In this document: positions 1-6,936 of the stretch, one piece after another
Layout of the letters: the number at the start of each line of letters is the position of its first letter
How positions within the stretch are numbered: position 1 is the stretch's first letter
From: an uncultured Collinsella sp.
GTDB taxonomy: Bacteria > Actinomycetota > Coriobacteriia > Coriobacteriales > Coriobacteriaceae
Assembly (NCBI GenBank): GCA_900759435.1
Contig: CAAEVD010000048.1
Span: forward strand, 1-7,388
Length of the DNA: 7,388 bases
Direction: 5' to 3'
Translations under genes and position numbers: made by a program
The notes under the pieces: generated by a model
Seen by the model: only the letters and a program-made list of their open reading frames with translations
Databases searched by the model: none
Told to the model about the DNA's origin: nothing

Positions 1-2
1 AG

Positions 3-41
3 CGTGAACGCCCGTTGCCGCGTGCGATGGGCTCGTAATAA
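3..41 (+). CDS. possible 3' end of an upstream gene (11 codons, tandem stop)
   Basis: The frame starting at position 3 is open from the window edge and would end in the residues RERPLPRAMGS followed by two in-frame stops, TAA at 36-38 and TAA at 39-41. The tandem stop lies just before a Shine-Dalgarno and the ATG at 52, an arrangement typical of consecutive genes in an operon. Too little is visible to recognise a product. It could equally be untranslated leader of the GTPase gene. Confidence 0.25.
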
Positions 42-48
42 GAGGAGA
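42..48 (+). promoter_or_regulatory. ribosome binding site of the Tet(M)-like GTPase
   Basis: The purine run GAGGAGA ends three bases before the ATG at 52. It decides the start: the reading frame is also open upstream to a GTG at position 4, but that codon has no visible Shine-Dalgarno in the window, and the family motif GILAHVDAGKTT sits at its usual distance from the ATG at 52. Confidence 0.7.
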
Positions 49-51
49 GCC

Positions 52-2055
52 ATGTCGAAGCAAGCGGTCGTTGGAATCTTGGCGCATGTCGATGCTGGCA
101 AGACCACGCTGGCCGAGGCCATGCTGTTCAACGCGGGTCGCATTCGCAAGCGCGGCCGCGTGGACGATGGCGATTCGCATCTGGATACGAACGAGATCGA
201 GCGCGAACGTGGCATCACGATTTTCTCGTCGCAAGCCGTGCTCGACCATGGCGATACCCACGTCATGCTCGTGGATGCGCCGGGGCATGTCGATTTTTCT
301 GCTGAGGCGGAGCGCACGCTGCGCGCACTCGACTATGCGATTTTGGTTGTGGGTGCCAACGATGGCGTGCAAGGGCACACCGAAACCCTGTGGCGACTGC
401 TTGCGCGCTATGACATTCCGACATTCATCTATATCAACAAAATCGATTTGGAGAATCCCGGCCGCGATGCTTTGCTGGCACAGCTTGGGCAGCGTCTTTC
501 CGAGGGCTGCCTGGATGCCGGCGAACTGTTGGCGGGCGAGGCCGTTCAGGAGGACGCTGCTGCGTTGGACGAAGCAGCGCTCGAGGAGTTTCTTGAAGCG
601 GGTGAGCTTTCCGTCGCAACGCTGTCGCGCATGGTTGCCGAGCGCAAGCTCTTTCCCTGTTTTGCCGGCTCGGCGCTCAAGGACCAAGGCGTGGACGAAC
701 TGCTGGATGGAATATGCGCGTTGATGCGCGAACAGGCATGGTGCCCGGAGTTTGCCGCGCGCGTCTATCGTGTCAGCCGTGGGGATCGCGGTGAGCGCTT
801 GGCTTGGGTTAAAGTGACCGGCGGCACGCTGCATGCCAAACAGGTGATCAACGGACGCTCCGGTGCCGAGGCATGGGAGCAGAAGGTCGATCAGGTACGC
901 ATCTATAACGGCGAAAAGTATGAGCTTGCCCAAGAAGTTGCTGCTGGCGGTATTTGTGCCGTGACGGGTCTTGCGCACGTTCGCCCGGGGGACGCCCTGG
1001 GCGCGGAGACCGCGGGCGATGCGCCCGTCATTGCGCCTGTCCTCACCTATACGGTGCTTCCGGGCGAACACGATGTCCATGCGGTGTTCAAAGCACTGAC
1101 TGAGTTGGCGGACGAAGATCCCATGCTCGGCGTAAGCTGGAATACGCATCTCGAGCAGATTCACCTGCAGCTGATGGGCGCCGTGCAACTCGAGGTCGTG
1201 CAGCGGGTGTTGGCAGATCGTTTTGGCCTTTCGATTGCGTTTGAGCCCGGCGGCATTCTCTATAAGGAGACTATTTCGCAGCCGGTCGAGGGCGTGGGCC
1301 ACTTTGAGCCGCTGCGCCACTATGCCGAGGTGCATCTGCGCCTGGAGCCGTTGCCAGCGGGTTCGGGCGTGCAGTTTGGCACCGTTACCTCGACCGACGA
1401 GCTCGATCTTAACTGGCAGCGTCTGGCGCTCACCAACGCTATGGAGCGCGATCACCTGGGCGTGCTGACCGGCTCGCCCGTCACCGATGTGCGCATTACG
1501 CTCACGGGCGGCCGTGCGCATGCCAAACACACCGAGGGCGGCGATTTTCGCCAGGCCACGTACCGCGCGATTCGCCAGGGTTTGATGCAGGCGCGCGAGG
1601 CCGGCACAGACGTGCTGCTGGAGCCGTGGTACCACTTTGAGCTCGAGGTGCCGGGGGAGTGTGTGGGCCGGGCGCTCTCGGATGCCACGCGCATGGGTGC
1701 CGAGTACGAGCCGCCGACGATGGCGGGAGACCGGGCGAAGCTTGTGGGTCGCGTGCCGGCATCTGAGGTGCAGGATTACGCGCTGGAGGTGGCTGCCTAC
1801 ACGAGCGGTCGCGGACATCTGTACCTGGAGTTCGCCGGCTATGCGGCTTGTCATGATGCCGAGCGCGTCATCGAGACTGCCGCCTATGAGCCAGAGGCCG
1901 ATCTGCCCAACACGCCCGATTCGGTCTTTTGCTCTCACGGCGCCGGTTACACGGTCAAATGGTGCGACGTCCCCGCCGCAGCGCACGTAAAGGTCGATCC
2001 CGCCACCTTTCGCCCCTGGCGAGCAGCAGACGCGGAGTTTTTCTGCCGTAGGTGA
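52..2055 (+). CDS. Tet(M)/EF-G-like translation GTPase (ribosomal protection family, resistance unproven)
   Basis: This 667-residue cytosolic protein belongs to the EF-G-like translational GTPases that include Tet(M), Tet(O) and Tet(W). The GTPase motifs are complete: G1 AHVDAGKT (11-18), G2 RGITI (53-57), G3 DAPGHVDF (75-82), G4 NKID (129-132) and G5 GSALK (206-210). Domains II to V follow, and the length is close to the roughly 640 residues of Tet(M). In domain IV, where Tet(M) carries the SPVSTP loop that reaches the tetracycline site on the ribosome, this protein has GGRAHAKHTEGGDF (486-499). The C-terminal part contains DSVFCSHGAGY. Known family members with this type of domain IV are chromosomal factors often labelled tetracycline resistance by similarity alone. 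A ribosome-binding GTPase is well supported; drug resistance is not. It ends with two adjacent stops, TGA then TAG, inside a degraded hairpin repeat. Confidence 0.9.
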   Translation: MSKQAVVGILAHVDAGKTTLAEAMLFNAGRIRKRGRVDDGDSHLDTNEIERERGITIFSSQAVLDHGDTHVMLVDAPGHVDFSAEAERTLRALDYAILVVGANDGVQGHTETLWRLLARYDIPTFIYINKIDLENPGRDALLAQLGQRLSEGCLDAGELLAGEAVQEDAAALDEAALEEFLEAGELSVATLSRMVAERKLFPCFAGSALKDQGVDELLDGICALMREQAWCPEFAARVYRVSRGDRGERLAWVKVTGGTLHAKQVINGRSGAEAWEQKVDQVRIYNGEKYELAQEVAAGGICAVTGLAHVRPGDALGAETAGDAPVIAPVLTYTVLPGEHDVHAVFKALTELADEDPMLGVSWNTHLEQIHLQLMGAVQLEVVQRVLADRFGLSIAFEPGGILYKETISQPVEGVGHFEPLRHYAEVHLRLEPLPAGSGVQFGTVTSTDELDLNWQRLALTNAMERDHLGVLTGSPVTDVRITLTGGRAHAKHTEGGDFRQATYRAIRQGLMQAREAGTDVLLEPWYHFELEVPGECVGRALSDATRMGAEYEPPTMAGDRAKLVGRVPASEVQDYALEVAAYTSGRGHLYLEFAGYAACHDAERVIETAAYEPEADLPNTPDSVFCSHGAGYTVKWCDVPAAAHVKVDPATFRPWRAADAEFFCRR

Positions 2056-2078
2056 TAGAAGGGCGGCACCTTTGTCAC
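2052..2078 (+). repeat. degenerate CAAAGGG-type hairpin overlapping the GTPase stop codon
   Basis: The left arm GTGATAGAAGG (2052-2062) can pair with CCTTTGTCAC (2069-2078), with one bulge, two G-T wobbles and a six-base loop. The right arm is identical to 7027-7036 in the well-preserved copy near trmL, so I read this as a decayed member of the same repeat family. The TGA stop of the GTPase (2053-2055) lies in its left arm. It may aid 3'-end formation, but no T-run follows. Confidence 0.45.
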
Positions 2079-2084
2079 CTGCTG

Positions 2085-2115
2085 TTGGTATAACTCGGTA
2101 TAAGTTGGTATAACT
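2085..2115 (+). promoter_or_regulatory. three 10-bp-phased GGTATAA repeats in the ATPase A promoter region
   Basis: GGTATAA begins at 2087, 2097 and 2107, an exact 10-bp period. The first and third copies extend to an identical 11-mer, TTGGTATAACT, at 2085-2095 and 2105-2115. The array ends 33 bases before the ATPase A start. The TATAAC/TATAAG cores resemble sigma-70 type -10 boxes, and TTGGTA at 2085 lies 18 bp before TATAAC at 2109, so promoter and operator may overlap. Ten-base spacing would put every copy on one face of the helix, as expected for cooperative binding by a multimeric protein. The binding protein is not known; ATPase A itself is a candidate because of its C-terminal winged helix. 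Confidence 0.65.
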
Positions 2116-2136
2116 ATTACCAGGGTTTGCCAATCC

Positions 2137-2143
2137 GAGGAGG
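2137..2143 (+). promoter_or_regulatory. strong ribosome binding site of ATPase A
   Basis: GAGGAGG lies five bases before the ATG at 2149. ATPase B has the same AGGAGG with a five-base spacer, so the two paralogous genes share translation-initiation geometry. Confidence 0.8.
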
Positions 2144-2148
2144 CCGAC

Positions 2149-3267
2149 ATGAATCCAAATCCCTTTAAGCCCACGGCTGGCAAGCGGCCTCCGATACTCG
2201 TCGGTCGCGAGTCGGTCATCGAAGATTTCGAGGAAGGGCTCGATAATGGCGCCGGAGCGCCGGGTAGGCTCATGCTCATTACGGGAAACCGCGGCTGCGG
2301 CAAGACGGTTCTCCTGCGGGAGCTGCAACGTCTAGCCAATGAGTGCGGATGGGCGGTTATCTCCGATTCCGCTTCGCTTGGCTTATGCGACCGCTTAGTC
2401 GACGCGCTTCGCTCGAATAAACCCGTTGTGACGTCAATGGAGTTCGGTCCGTCGTTTGGTCGGATGTCGGTCGAGGCGGCGCGGGCAAAGGGCGAGACGT
2501 TGCGAGGGCTGGTCAACGAGCGCCTTGAGAAGCTCGGTCCAGGCAAGGGCATCCTGTTTGCGATTGACGAGGCGCAATCGGCGTCTATCGAGGAACTGGC
2601 GGCTCTTGCCGTTCTCTATCAGCAGGTGCTCGGAGATCAGGATGCTACGGGATTGCCCGATAGCGACCAGCGCGGTCTTGCGCTGGTGTTCGCTGGATTG
2701 CCCAGTATGGTTGATGACTTGCTCGAAGAGCCGAGCGTGGCGTTTTTGCGCCGTGCCCAGCAGCGTACGCTGGGGGCGATTTCTTTGCCCAAGGTGCGCG
2801 ATTCATATATCCAGACGGTCAAAGACGCTGGTCTTTACGTTGACGCGGAGACGGCGGACCTTGCGGCGCGCAGGAGCATGGGGCATCCCTATATGGTTCA
2901 GCTGGTGGGCTATTACATGTGGCGCTCTGCTGTCCGACGTAACTCGCAGGTCATTGAAAGGTGCGATGTCGAGGATGGCCATGCGGATGCCGTCTCCGAG
3001 TTCTATGAAGCAGTGGACGCTCCCTTGTATTACGGGCTGCGCAGTCCGCAGCGCCTCTTTATCGAGGCCATGGCGGCTGACGGGGACAAGCCGACGCGCA
3101 TGGCGGATATCATTGAGCGCTGCGACCGTACTCAGAGTTGGGCGAGCAAATATCGCGCAAGCCTGATTCGCGAGCGCGTCATCGAGGCTGCCGGATACGG
3201 TCTCGTCCGGTTTACCGTGCCCATGCTGGGCGCGTACATTCGCGATCGAGTTTTATGGCATGAGTAG
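2149..3267 (+). CDS. AAA+ ATPase with C-terminal winged helix (ATPase A, Orc1/Cdc6-like architecture)
   Basis: A 372-residue soluble ATPase of unknown role. The N-terminus reads NPFKP, then LVGRE (17-21), which is common at the start of such AAA domains. Walker A is GNRGCGKT (46-53), Walker B is ILFAIDEAQ (135-143), and a sensor-1-like segment is LALVFAGLPS (177-186). A basic FLRRAQQ motif (199-205) may hold an arginine finger, and GHPYMVQLVGY (245-255) looks like a sensor-2/lid helix. The last 75 or so residues, from about 294, look like a winged helix-turn-helix ending in GLVRFTVPMLGAYI. It shares nearly every motif with ATPase B at 5814-6914. Its stop lies 10 bp before the UvrA-like start, implying a two-gene transcript controlled from the phased repeats upstream. 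The fold is well supported; DNA binding, autoregulation or a replication, defence or transposition role is inference. Confidence 0.85.
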   Translation: MNPNPFKPTAGKRPPILVGRESVIEDFEEGLDNGAGAPGRLMLITGNRGCGKTVLLRELQRLANECGWAVISDSASLGLCDRLVDALRSNKPVVTSMEFGPSFGRMSVEAARAKGETLRGLVNERLEKLGPGKGILFAIDEAQSASIEELAALAVLYQQVLGDQDATGLPDSDQRGLALVFAGLPSMVDDLLEEPSVAFLRRAQQRTLGAISLPKVRDSYIQTVKDAGLYVDAETADLAARRSMGHPYMVQLVGYYMWRSAVRRNSQVIERCDVEDGHADAVSEFYEAVDAPLYYGLRSPQRLFIEAMAADGDKPTRMADIIERCDRTQSWASKYRASLIRERVIEAAGYGLVRFTVPMLGAYIRDRVLWHE

Positions 3268-3273
3268 GGTGAT
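3266..3273 (+). promoter_or_regulatory. ribosome binding site deciding the UvrA-like start
   Basis: AGGGTGAT overlaps the ATPase A stop codon (3265-3267) and ends four bases before the ATG at 3278. The alternative in-frame ATG at 3260 overlaps the ATPase A gene by eight bases and has no Shine-Dalgarno. The arrangement suggests translational coupling. Confidence 0.6.
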
Positions 3274-3277
3274 AAAG

Positions 3278-5773
3278 ATGACGGAACAGAAGATGAGTCC
3301 GCAGGCTATCGAGGTGCGTGGCGCGCGCGTCCATAACCTCAAGGACATCGATATCGATATTCCGCTGGGAAAGCTGGTGGGTATTGCCGGCGTATCGGGT
3401 TCGGGCAAGAGCTCGCTGGCACTGGGCGTTCTTTACGCCGAGGGCTCGCGTCGCTACTTGGAAGCACTCAGTACCTATACTCGACGTCGCCTGACGCAGG
3501 CCGAGCACGCCCAGGTGGACGAGGTGCTACACGTGCCGGCGGCGCTCGCGCTGCACCAGCGCCCCAGCGTGCCGGGCGTGCGCTCGACCTTTGGTACCAT
3601 GACCGAGCTCAACAACAGCCTGCGTCTGCTCTTTAGTCGCTGTGCCCATCACGTGTGCCCGCATTGCGGGGCACGCGTGGAGCCGAGCCTTAACGTGGCC
3701 GCAGGCTTGTCGCTCACGTGTCCGACATGCGGCCGCGAGTTCTACGCGCCGAGTGCCGAGGATTTGGCTTTCAATAGCGGCGGTGCATGCCCCACCTGTG
3801 GCGGCACCGGTGTCATGCGCGAGGTGGACGAAGCGAGCCTGGTGCCCGACGAGTCAAAGACTATCAACGAGGGTGCGGTCCTTCCCTGGGGCACGCTCAT
3901 GTGGGATCTGATGAAGCAGGTGGCAGGCGAGATGGGCGTGCGCACCGATGTGCCGTTTAACCGGCTCACGCCTCAAGAGCGCGATCTCGTGTTCCACGGT
4001 CCGGCAGTTAAGAAGCACATTCTCTACGTTCCCAAAAATGGCGAGGGCGCCACGCCGCTCGACTTTACCTATTACAACGCCGTCTATACCGTCGAGAATG
4101 CGCTCGCCAAGGTCAAGGACGATAAGGGCTTAAAACGCGTTGCGCGCTTTTTGCGCGAGGGAGCATGCCGCGATTGCGGCGGCACGCGTCTCTCCGAGGC
4201 TGCGCGCCAGCCCCAGGTGCGCGGTATCAATCTGGCGCAAGCAGCGGCCATGACGCTGGGTGAGGCGATTGAGTGGGTGCGCGGGGTGCCTACGTCCTTG
4301 CCGGCCGAGATGCGGCCCATGGCGACGGATATCTGCGATTCGTTTTTGAGTGCGGCCCGTCGTCTGGTCGACCTGGGTCTCGATTACCTTTCGCTCGATC
4401 GCGCCGGCGCCACGCTCTCCACGGGTGAGCGCCAGCGTGTGCAGCTCGCCCGCGTGGTGCGCAACCGATCGACGGGTGTGCTTTATGTGCTGGACGAGCC
4501 TTCGATCGGCTTGCATCCTGCCAATGTCGACGGCTTGGTGGGCGTGATGCGCGATCTGGTGGATGACGGCAACACCGTGGTTGCTGTCGACCACGACACG
4601 CGCGTACTGGCGGAAGCCGACTATCTGGTCGAGATGGGCCCCGTTGCCGGAGCGGGCGGCGGTAAAGTGATCGCTGCAGGTACGGTGGACGAGGTCGAAC
4701 AATCGCAGGGCAGCCGCATCGCCCCGTTTTTGCGCGCAGAGTCCAAGCGCCTGCGTCCGCAGGTGACTGACGAGGAAATGTTCGACCAGGGGCATATTCG
4801 CATGGCAACCGATGCCATCCATACCGTTAAGCCGCTCGAAGTTGATATCCCGCGCGGCCGCCTTGTTGCGGTTACGGGCGTTTCGGGTTCGGGCAAGACG
4901 ACGTTGGTGCTCGAGACGCTCATCCCGGCGCTTAAGGCGCAGGCAGCCGGCGAGCGCCTGCCAAAACATGTGCGCTGGGTCGATGCCGAAGGCATTGCCC
5001 GCGCAAACCTGATTGACGCTACGCCTATCGGCGCCAACGTGCGCTCGACAGTGGCGACTTATGCCGACATTCATGACGAGCTGCGTCGCGCCTTCGCCCG
5101 TACGTCCGAGGCCAAGGCAGCCGGCTACAAGGCGGGTGCCTTTAGCTACAACACCGGCGCCTTGCGCTGCCCTACGTGCGATGGCACGGGCTCGATATCA
5201 CTCGACGTGCAGTTTTTGCCCGACGTCGAGATCGTCTGCCCGGCATGTCGCGGCTCACGTTATGCAGACGCGGCTTCGCATATCCATCGCGAGGGCAAGG
5301 ACGGGAGTCTCCTTACGTTGCCGCAGCTCATGGACATGAGTGTGGACGAGGCCATCGACGCCACACTGGGGCTCAAGAAGGTTCAGGCGCGCTTGCAGAC
5401 CTTGCACGACTTGGGCTTGGGCTATCTCACGCTCGGTGAGCCCACGCCGGCGCTTTCGGGCGGCGAGGCACAGCGCCTTAAGCTCGCGAGCGAGATGGGC
5501 CGCGTGCAGGATGATGCCGTATTCGTGTTCGACGAACCCACGATTGGCCTGCATCCGCTCGATGTTCAGGTGTTGCTGAGTGTGTTTGACGGCCTCGTTG
5601 CCAAGGGCGCCACGGTTATCGTGATCGAACACGATCTCGACCTTATCCGTAACGCCGATTACGTGATCGACATGGGCCCGGGCGGTGGCGACGCGGGCGG
5701 GCAAATCGTCTGCGCCGGTACGCCGGGCGACATCGTGGCCTGCTCCGCAAGCATCACCGGCCGCTACCTATAG
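3278..5773 (+). CDS. uvrA: UvrA-like tandem ABC ATPase lacking the UvrB-binding domain (UvrA2-type paralogue)
   Basis: This 831-residue cytosolic, DNA-binding type ABC ATPase is related to the damage-sensing subunit of nucleotide excision repair. Half 1 has EVRGARVHNLKDI, Walker A GVSGSGKSS (38-46), signature LSTGERQ (380-386), Walker B with D406-E407 and H-loop His439. Half 2 has Walker A GVSGSGKTT (534-542), signature LSGGEAQ (726-732), Walker B with D752-E753 and H-loop His785. Zinc cysteines are C148, C151, C171, C174 and C631, C634, C654, C657, with another pair at C127 and C130. Canonical UvrA has about 940 residues; here only 17 residues separate C130 from C148, where E. coli UvrA carries its roughly 120-residue UvrB-binding domain. 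The first signature is LSTGE rather than LSGGE. Known proteins lacking this domain include Deinococcus UvrA2 and the Streptomyces daunorubicin-resistance protein DrrC, so drug or lesion tolerance is possible and canonical repair unlikely. It probably shares a transcript with ATPase A. Confidence 0.88.
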   Translation: MTEQKMSPQAIEVRGARVHNLKDIDIDIPLGKLVGIAGVSGSGKSSLALGVLYAEGSRRYLEALSTYTRRRLTQAEHAQVDEVLHVPAALALHQRPSVPGVRSTFGTMTELNNSLRLLFSRCAHHVCPHCGARVEPSLNVAAGLSLTCPTCGREFYAPSAEDLAFNSGGACPTCGGTGVMREVDEASLVPDESKTINEGAVLPWGTLMWDLMKQVAGEMGVRTDVPFNRLTPQERDLVFHGPAVKKHILYVPKNGEGATPLDFTYYNAVYTVENALAKVKDDKGLKRVARFLREGACRDCGGTRLSEAARQPQVRGINLAQAAAMTLGEAIEWVRGVPTSLPAEMRPMATDICDSFLSAARRLVDLGLDYLSLDRAGATLSTGERQRVQLARVVRNRSTGVLYVLDEPSIGLHPANVDGLVGVMRDLVDDGNTVVAVDHDTRVLAEADYLVEMGPVAGAGGGKVIAAGTVDEVEQSQGSRIAPFLRAESKRLRPQVTDEEMFDQGHIRMATDAIHTVKPLEVDIPRGRLVAVTGVSGSGKTTLVLETLIPALKAQAAGERLPKHVRWVDAEGIARANLIDATPIGANVRSTVATYADIHDELRRAFARTSEAKAAGYKAGAFSYNTGALRCPTCDGTGSISLDVQFLPDVEIVCPACRGSRYADAASHIHREGKDGSLLTLPQLMDMSVDEAIDATLGLKKVQARLQTLHDLGLGYLTLGEPTPALSGGEAQRLKLASEMGRVQDDAVFVFDEPTIGLHPLDVQVLLSVFDGLVAKGATVIVIEHDLDLIRNADYVIDMGPGGGDAGGQIVCAGTPGDIVACSASITGRYL

Positions 5774-5774
5774 A

Positions 5775-5809
5775 CAATGAGGCAAAGGGACAGCCCCTTT
5801 GCCTCATTG
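5775..5809 (+). repeat. CAAAGGGACAG hairpin between convergent genes, perfect 15-bp stem
   Basis: CAATGAGGCAAAGGG (5775-5789) is the exact reverse complement of 5795-5809, with loop ACAGC. It starts one base after the UvrA-like stop and ends four bases before the ATPase B stop, filling the 40-bp gap, so it is placed as a bidirectional transcript-end structure. Neither side has a T-run, so a classical intrinsic terminator is not evident; RNA stabilisation or a REP-like element is as likely. It shares the core CAAAGGGACAG and the following CCTTTG, in the same orientation, with the hairpin at 7006-7040, while the outer stem bases differ with compensating changes. Confidence 0.85.
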
Positions 5810-5813
5810 ATGC

Positions 5814-6914
5814 CTATTTCACGCATTGAGCCGCGAGATAGTCGCGGAAGAATGGCAATTCAAATGCGACGAGCCCTCGTCCTCGTTCCCCGATGATGCC
5901 GGCATCTATCATTCGGCGTCGGTAGCGGGAGACCTGCTGCGGCGAACGCTTAAGGCGCTCGACAAGGTCGGCGGTGGTGGACTCTTCCTCGTCATCGAGC
6001 ATGGCGATGAGGAATCGCTTGTCCTCTGCAGTGAGTTCCCGATAGGTTGCCGCGAGGATTCGGTCGTCCATCTCGTCGCGCGCGATTTTGATTCCCAGGT
6101 CAAAGTCGCGTGACGAGATTTCCTTCGAATCGCTTGTGAGATCCCAGGCACGGTAGCCTACGAGTTGCAATAGGAAGGGAAAACCAGAGATCGAGCGAAC
6201 GGCTCTATCGATTCCCTCAGCATCTGCCAGGCGATCGTTTTCCTGGATTGTGCGAATCAAGGCCTCGCGTACGTCATAGTCGGCAATGCGACCCAGATGA
6301 TATTGTTGGGCGCGGCGAAGGAACGAGACCGTCTTGTGGTTCAGCAACGTCGAGACGTTGTTGGGAAGTCCCGCCATGAGCAGGGCGACGCGTTTCCCAT
6401 CGGTCACAAAGTGCTGATACGTTGCTGCGAGCTGAATCATCTCGTCGAGTGTCGGGTCCACCTCGTCAACCGTGACGAGCAGACCGGTGCCCGCCTCGTT
6501 GAGCTGGTCGATGATGTCGCTCATGCGATAACGCCAGGTTGAGGCATCGTGAACGCGACTGACCTCGATGCTGCCGAGCGGTGCAATTCCGAGACCGGTG
6601 ACTTCGAAGTGGTTGGACGGGTCGATAAGATGGCCGGCAGCACGTTTCGCCCCGAGCTCGATTTCCTCAAGCATTCCCGGGAGCGCGGTCGTCTTTACGG
6701 CTATCCAGCCGTGGGATTCCGCCCTTGTCGCGAGCGACGACATGAGAGCGGTTTTACCGGTTCCGCGTGCCCCCGAGAAGATAGAGGTCAGTTCTGGGCG
6801 TCTGCGCTGGCTCAAGAAAGCACGGTCCAGATCACGAATGATCTCCTGCCTTCCGGCAAGATGTGCGGGAACCTCACCAAAACTAGGAGTAAACGGGTTT
6901 TCGAGATACTCCAC
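5814..6914 (-). CDS. AAA+ ATPase with C-terminal winged helix (ATPase B, paralogue of ATPase A)
   Basis: A 366-residue soluble ATPase starting with GTG (6914-6912), with AGGAGG five bases upstream. Domain order matches ATPase A: NPFTPSF near the N-terminus, LAGRQEII (19-26), Walker A GARGTGKT (48-55), Walker B LLVTVDEVD (145-153), sensor-1-like VALLMAGLPN (176-185), FLRRAQQ (198-204) and GFPFLLQLVGY (244-254). From about residue 290 a winged-helix region contains a likely recognition helix around SPQQVSRYRRRMIDAG and ends GLVAFELPFFRDYL. It is convergent with the UvrA-like gene and follows trmL on the same strand. It is divergent from ATPase A outside the motifs, so this is an old duplication or separate acquisition rather than a recent copy. 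An AAA+ ATPase with a DNA-binding tail is well supported by motifs; its cellular role is unknown. The phased repeats upstream suggest regulation by DNA-bound oligomers. Confidence 0.85.
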   Translation of the reverse strand: MEYLENPFTPSFGEVPAHLAGRQEIIRDLDRAFLSQRRRPELTSIFSGARGTGKTALMSSLATRAESHGWIAVKTTALPGMLEEIELGAKRAAGHLIDPSNHFEVTGLGIAPLGSIEVSRVHDASTWRYRMSDIIDQLNEAGTGLLVTVDEVDPTLDEMIQLAATYQHFVTDGKRVALLMAGLPNNVSTLLNHKTVSFLRRAQQYHLGRIADYDVREALIRTIQENDRLADAEGIDRAVRSISGFPFLLQLVGYRAWDLTSDSKEISSRDFDLGIKIARDEMDDRILAATYRELTAEDKRFLIAMLDDEEESTTADLVERLKRSPQQVSRYRRRMIDAGIIGERGRGLVAFELPFFRDYLAAQCVK

Positions 6915-6919
6915 TGTGC

Positions 6920-6925
6920 CCTCCT
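6920..6925 (-). promoter_or_regulatory. ribosome binding site supporting the GTG start of ATPase B
   Basis: Read on the minus strand, AGGAGG lies five bases before GTG at 6914-6912. This consensus site justifies the non-ATG start, and the following residues EYLENPFTP align with the NPFKP start of ATPase A. Confidence 0.8.
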
Positions 6926-6936
6926 TCAGTGTCTCG

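Noticed and set aside
4..51. GTG start at 4 for the Tet(M)-like gene, adding 16 residues
   Set aside because: The extra residues are Arg-rich and unlike family N-termini, while the ATG at 52 has a good Shine-Dalgarno and the standard distance to the G1 motif.
1947..2552. Minus-strand frame of 201 codons spanning the GTPase-ATPase A junction
   Set aside because: It crosses two convincing genes and the promoter array, is rich in Ser, Pro and Arg, and has no domain or good ribosome binding site.
4130..5074. Long antisense reading frame (314 codons) within the UvrA-like gene
   Set aside because: It lies opposite a gene with complete ABC ATPase motifs. Its translation is rich in Arg, His and Ala with no recognisable domain, as expected for an antisense shadow in G+C-rich DNA.
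5775..5809. Classical Rho-independent terminator
   Set aside because: The stem is strong but neither flank has a run of T residues, so I describe it as a hairpin repeat that may or may not terminate transcription.
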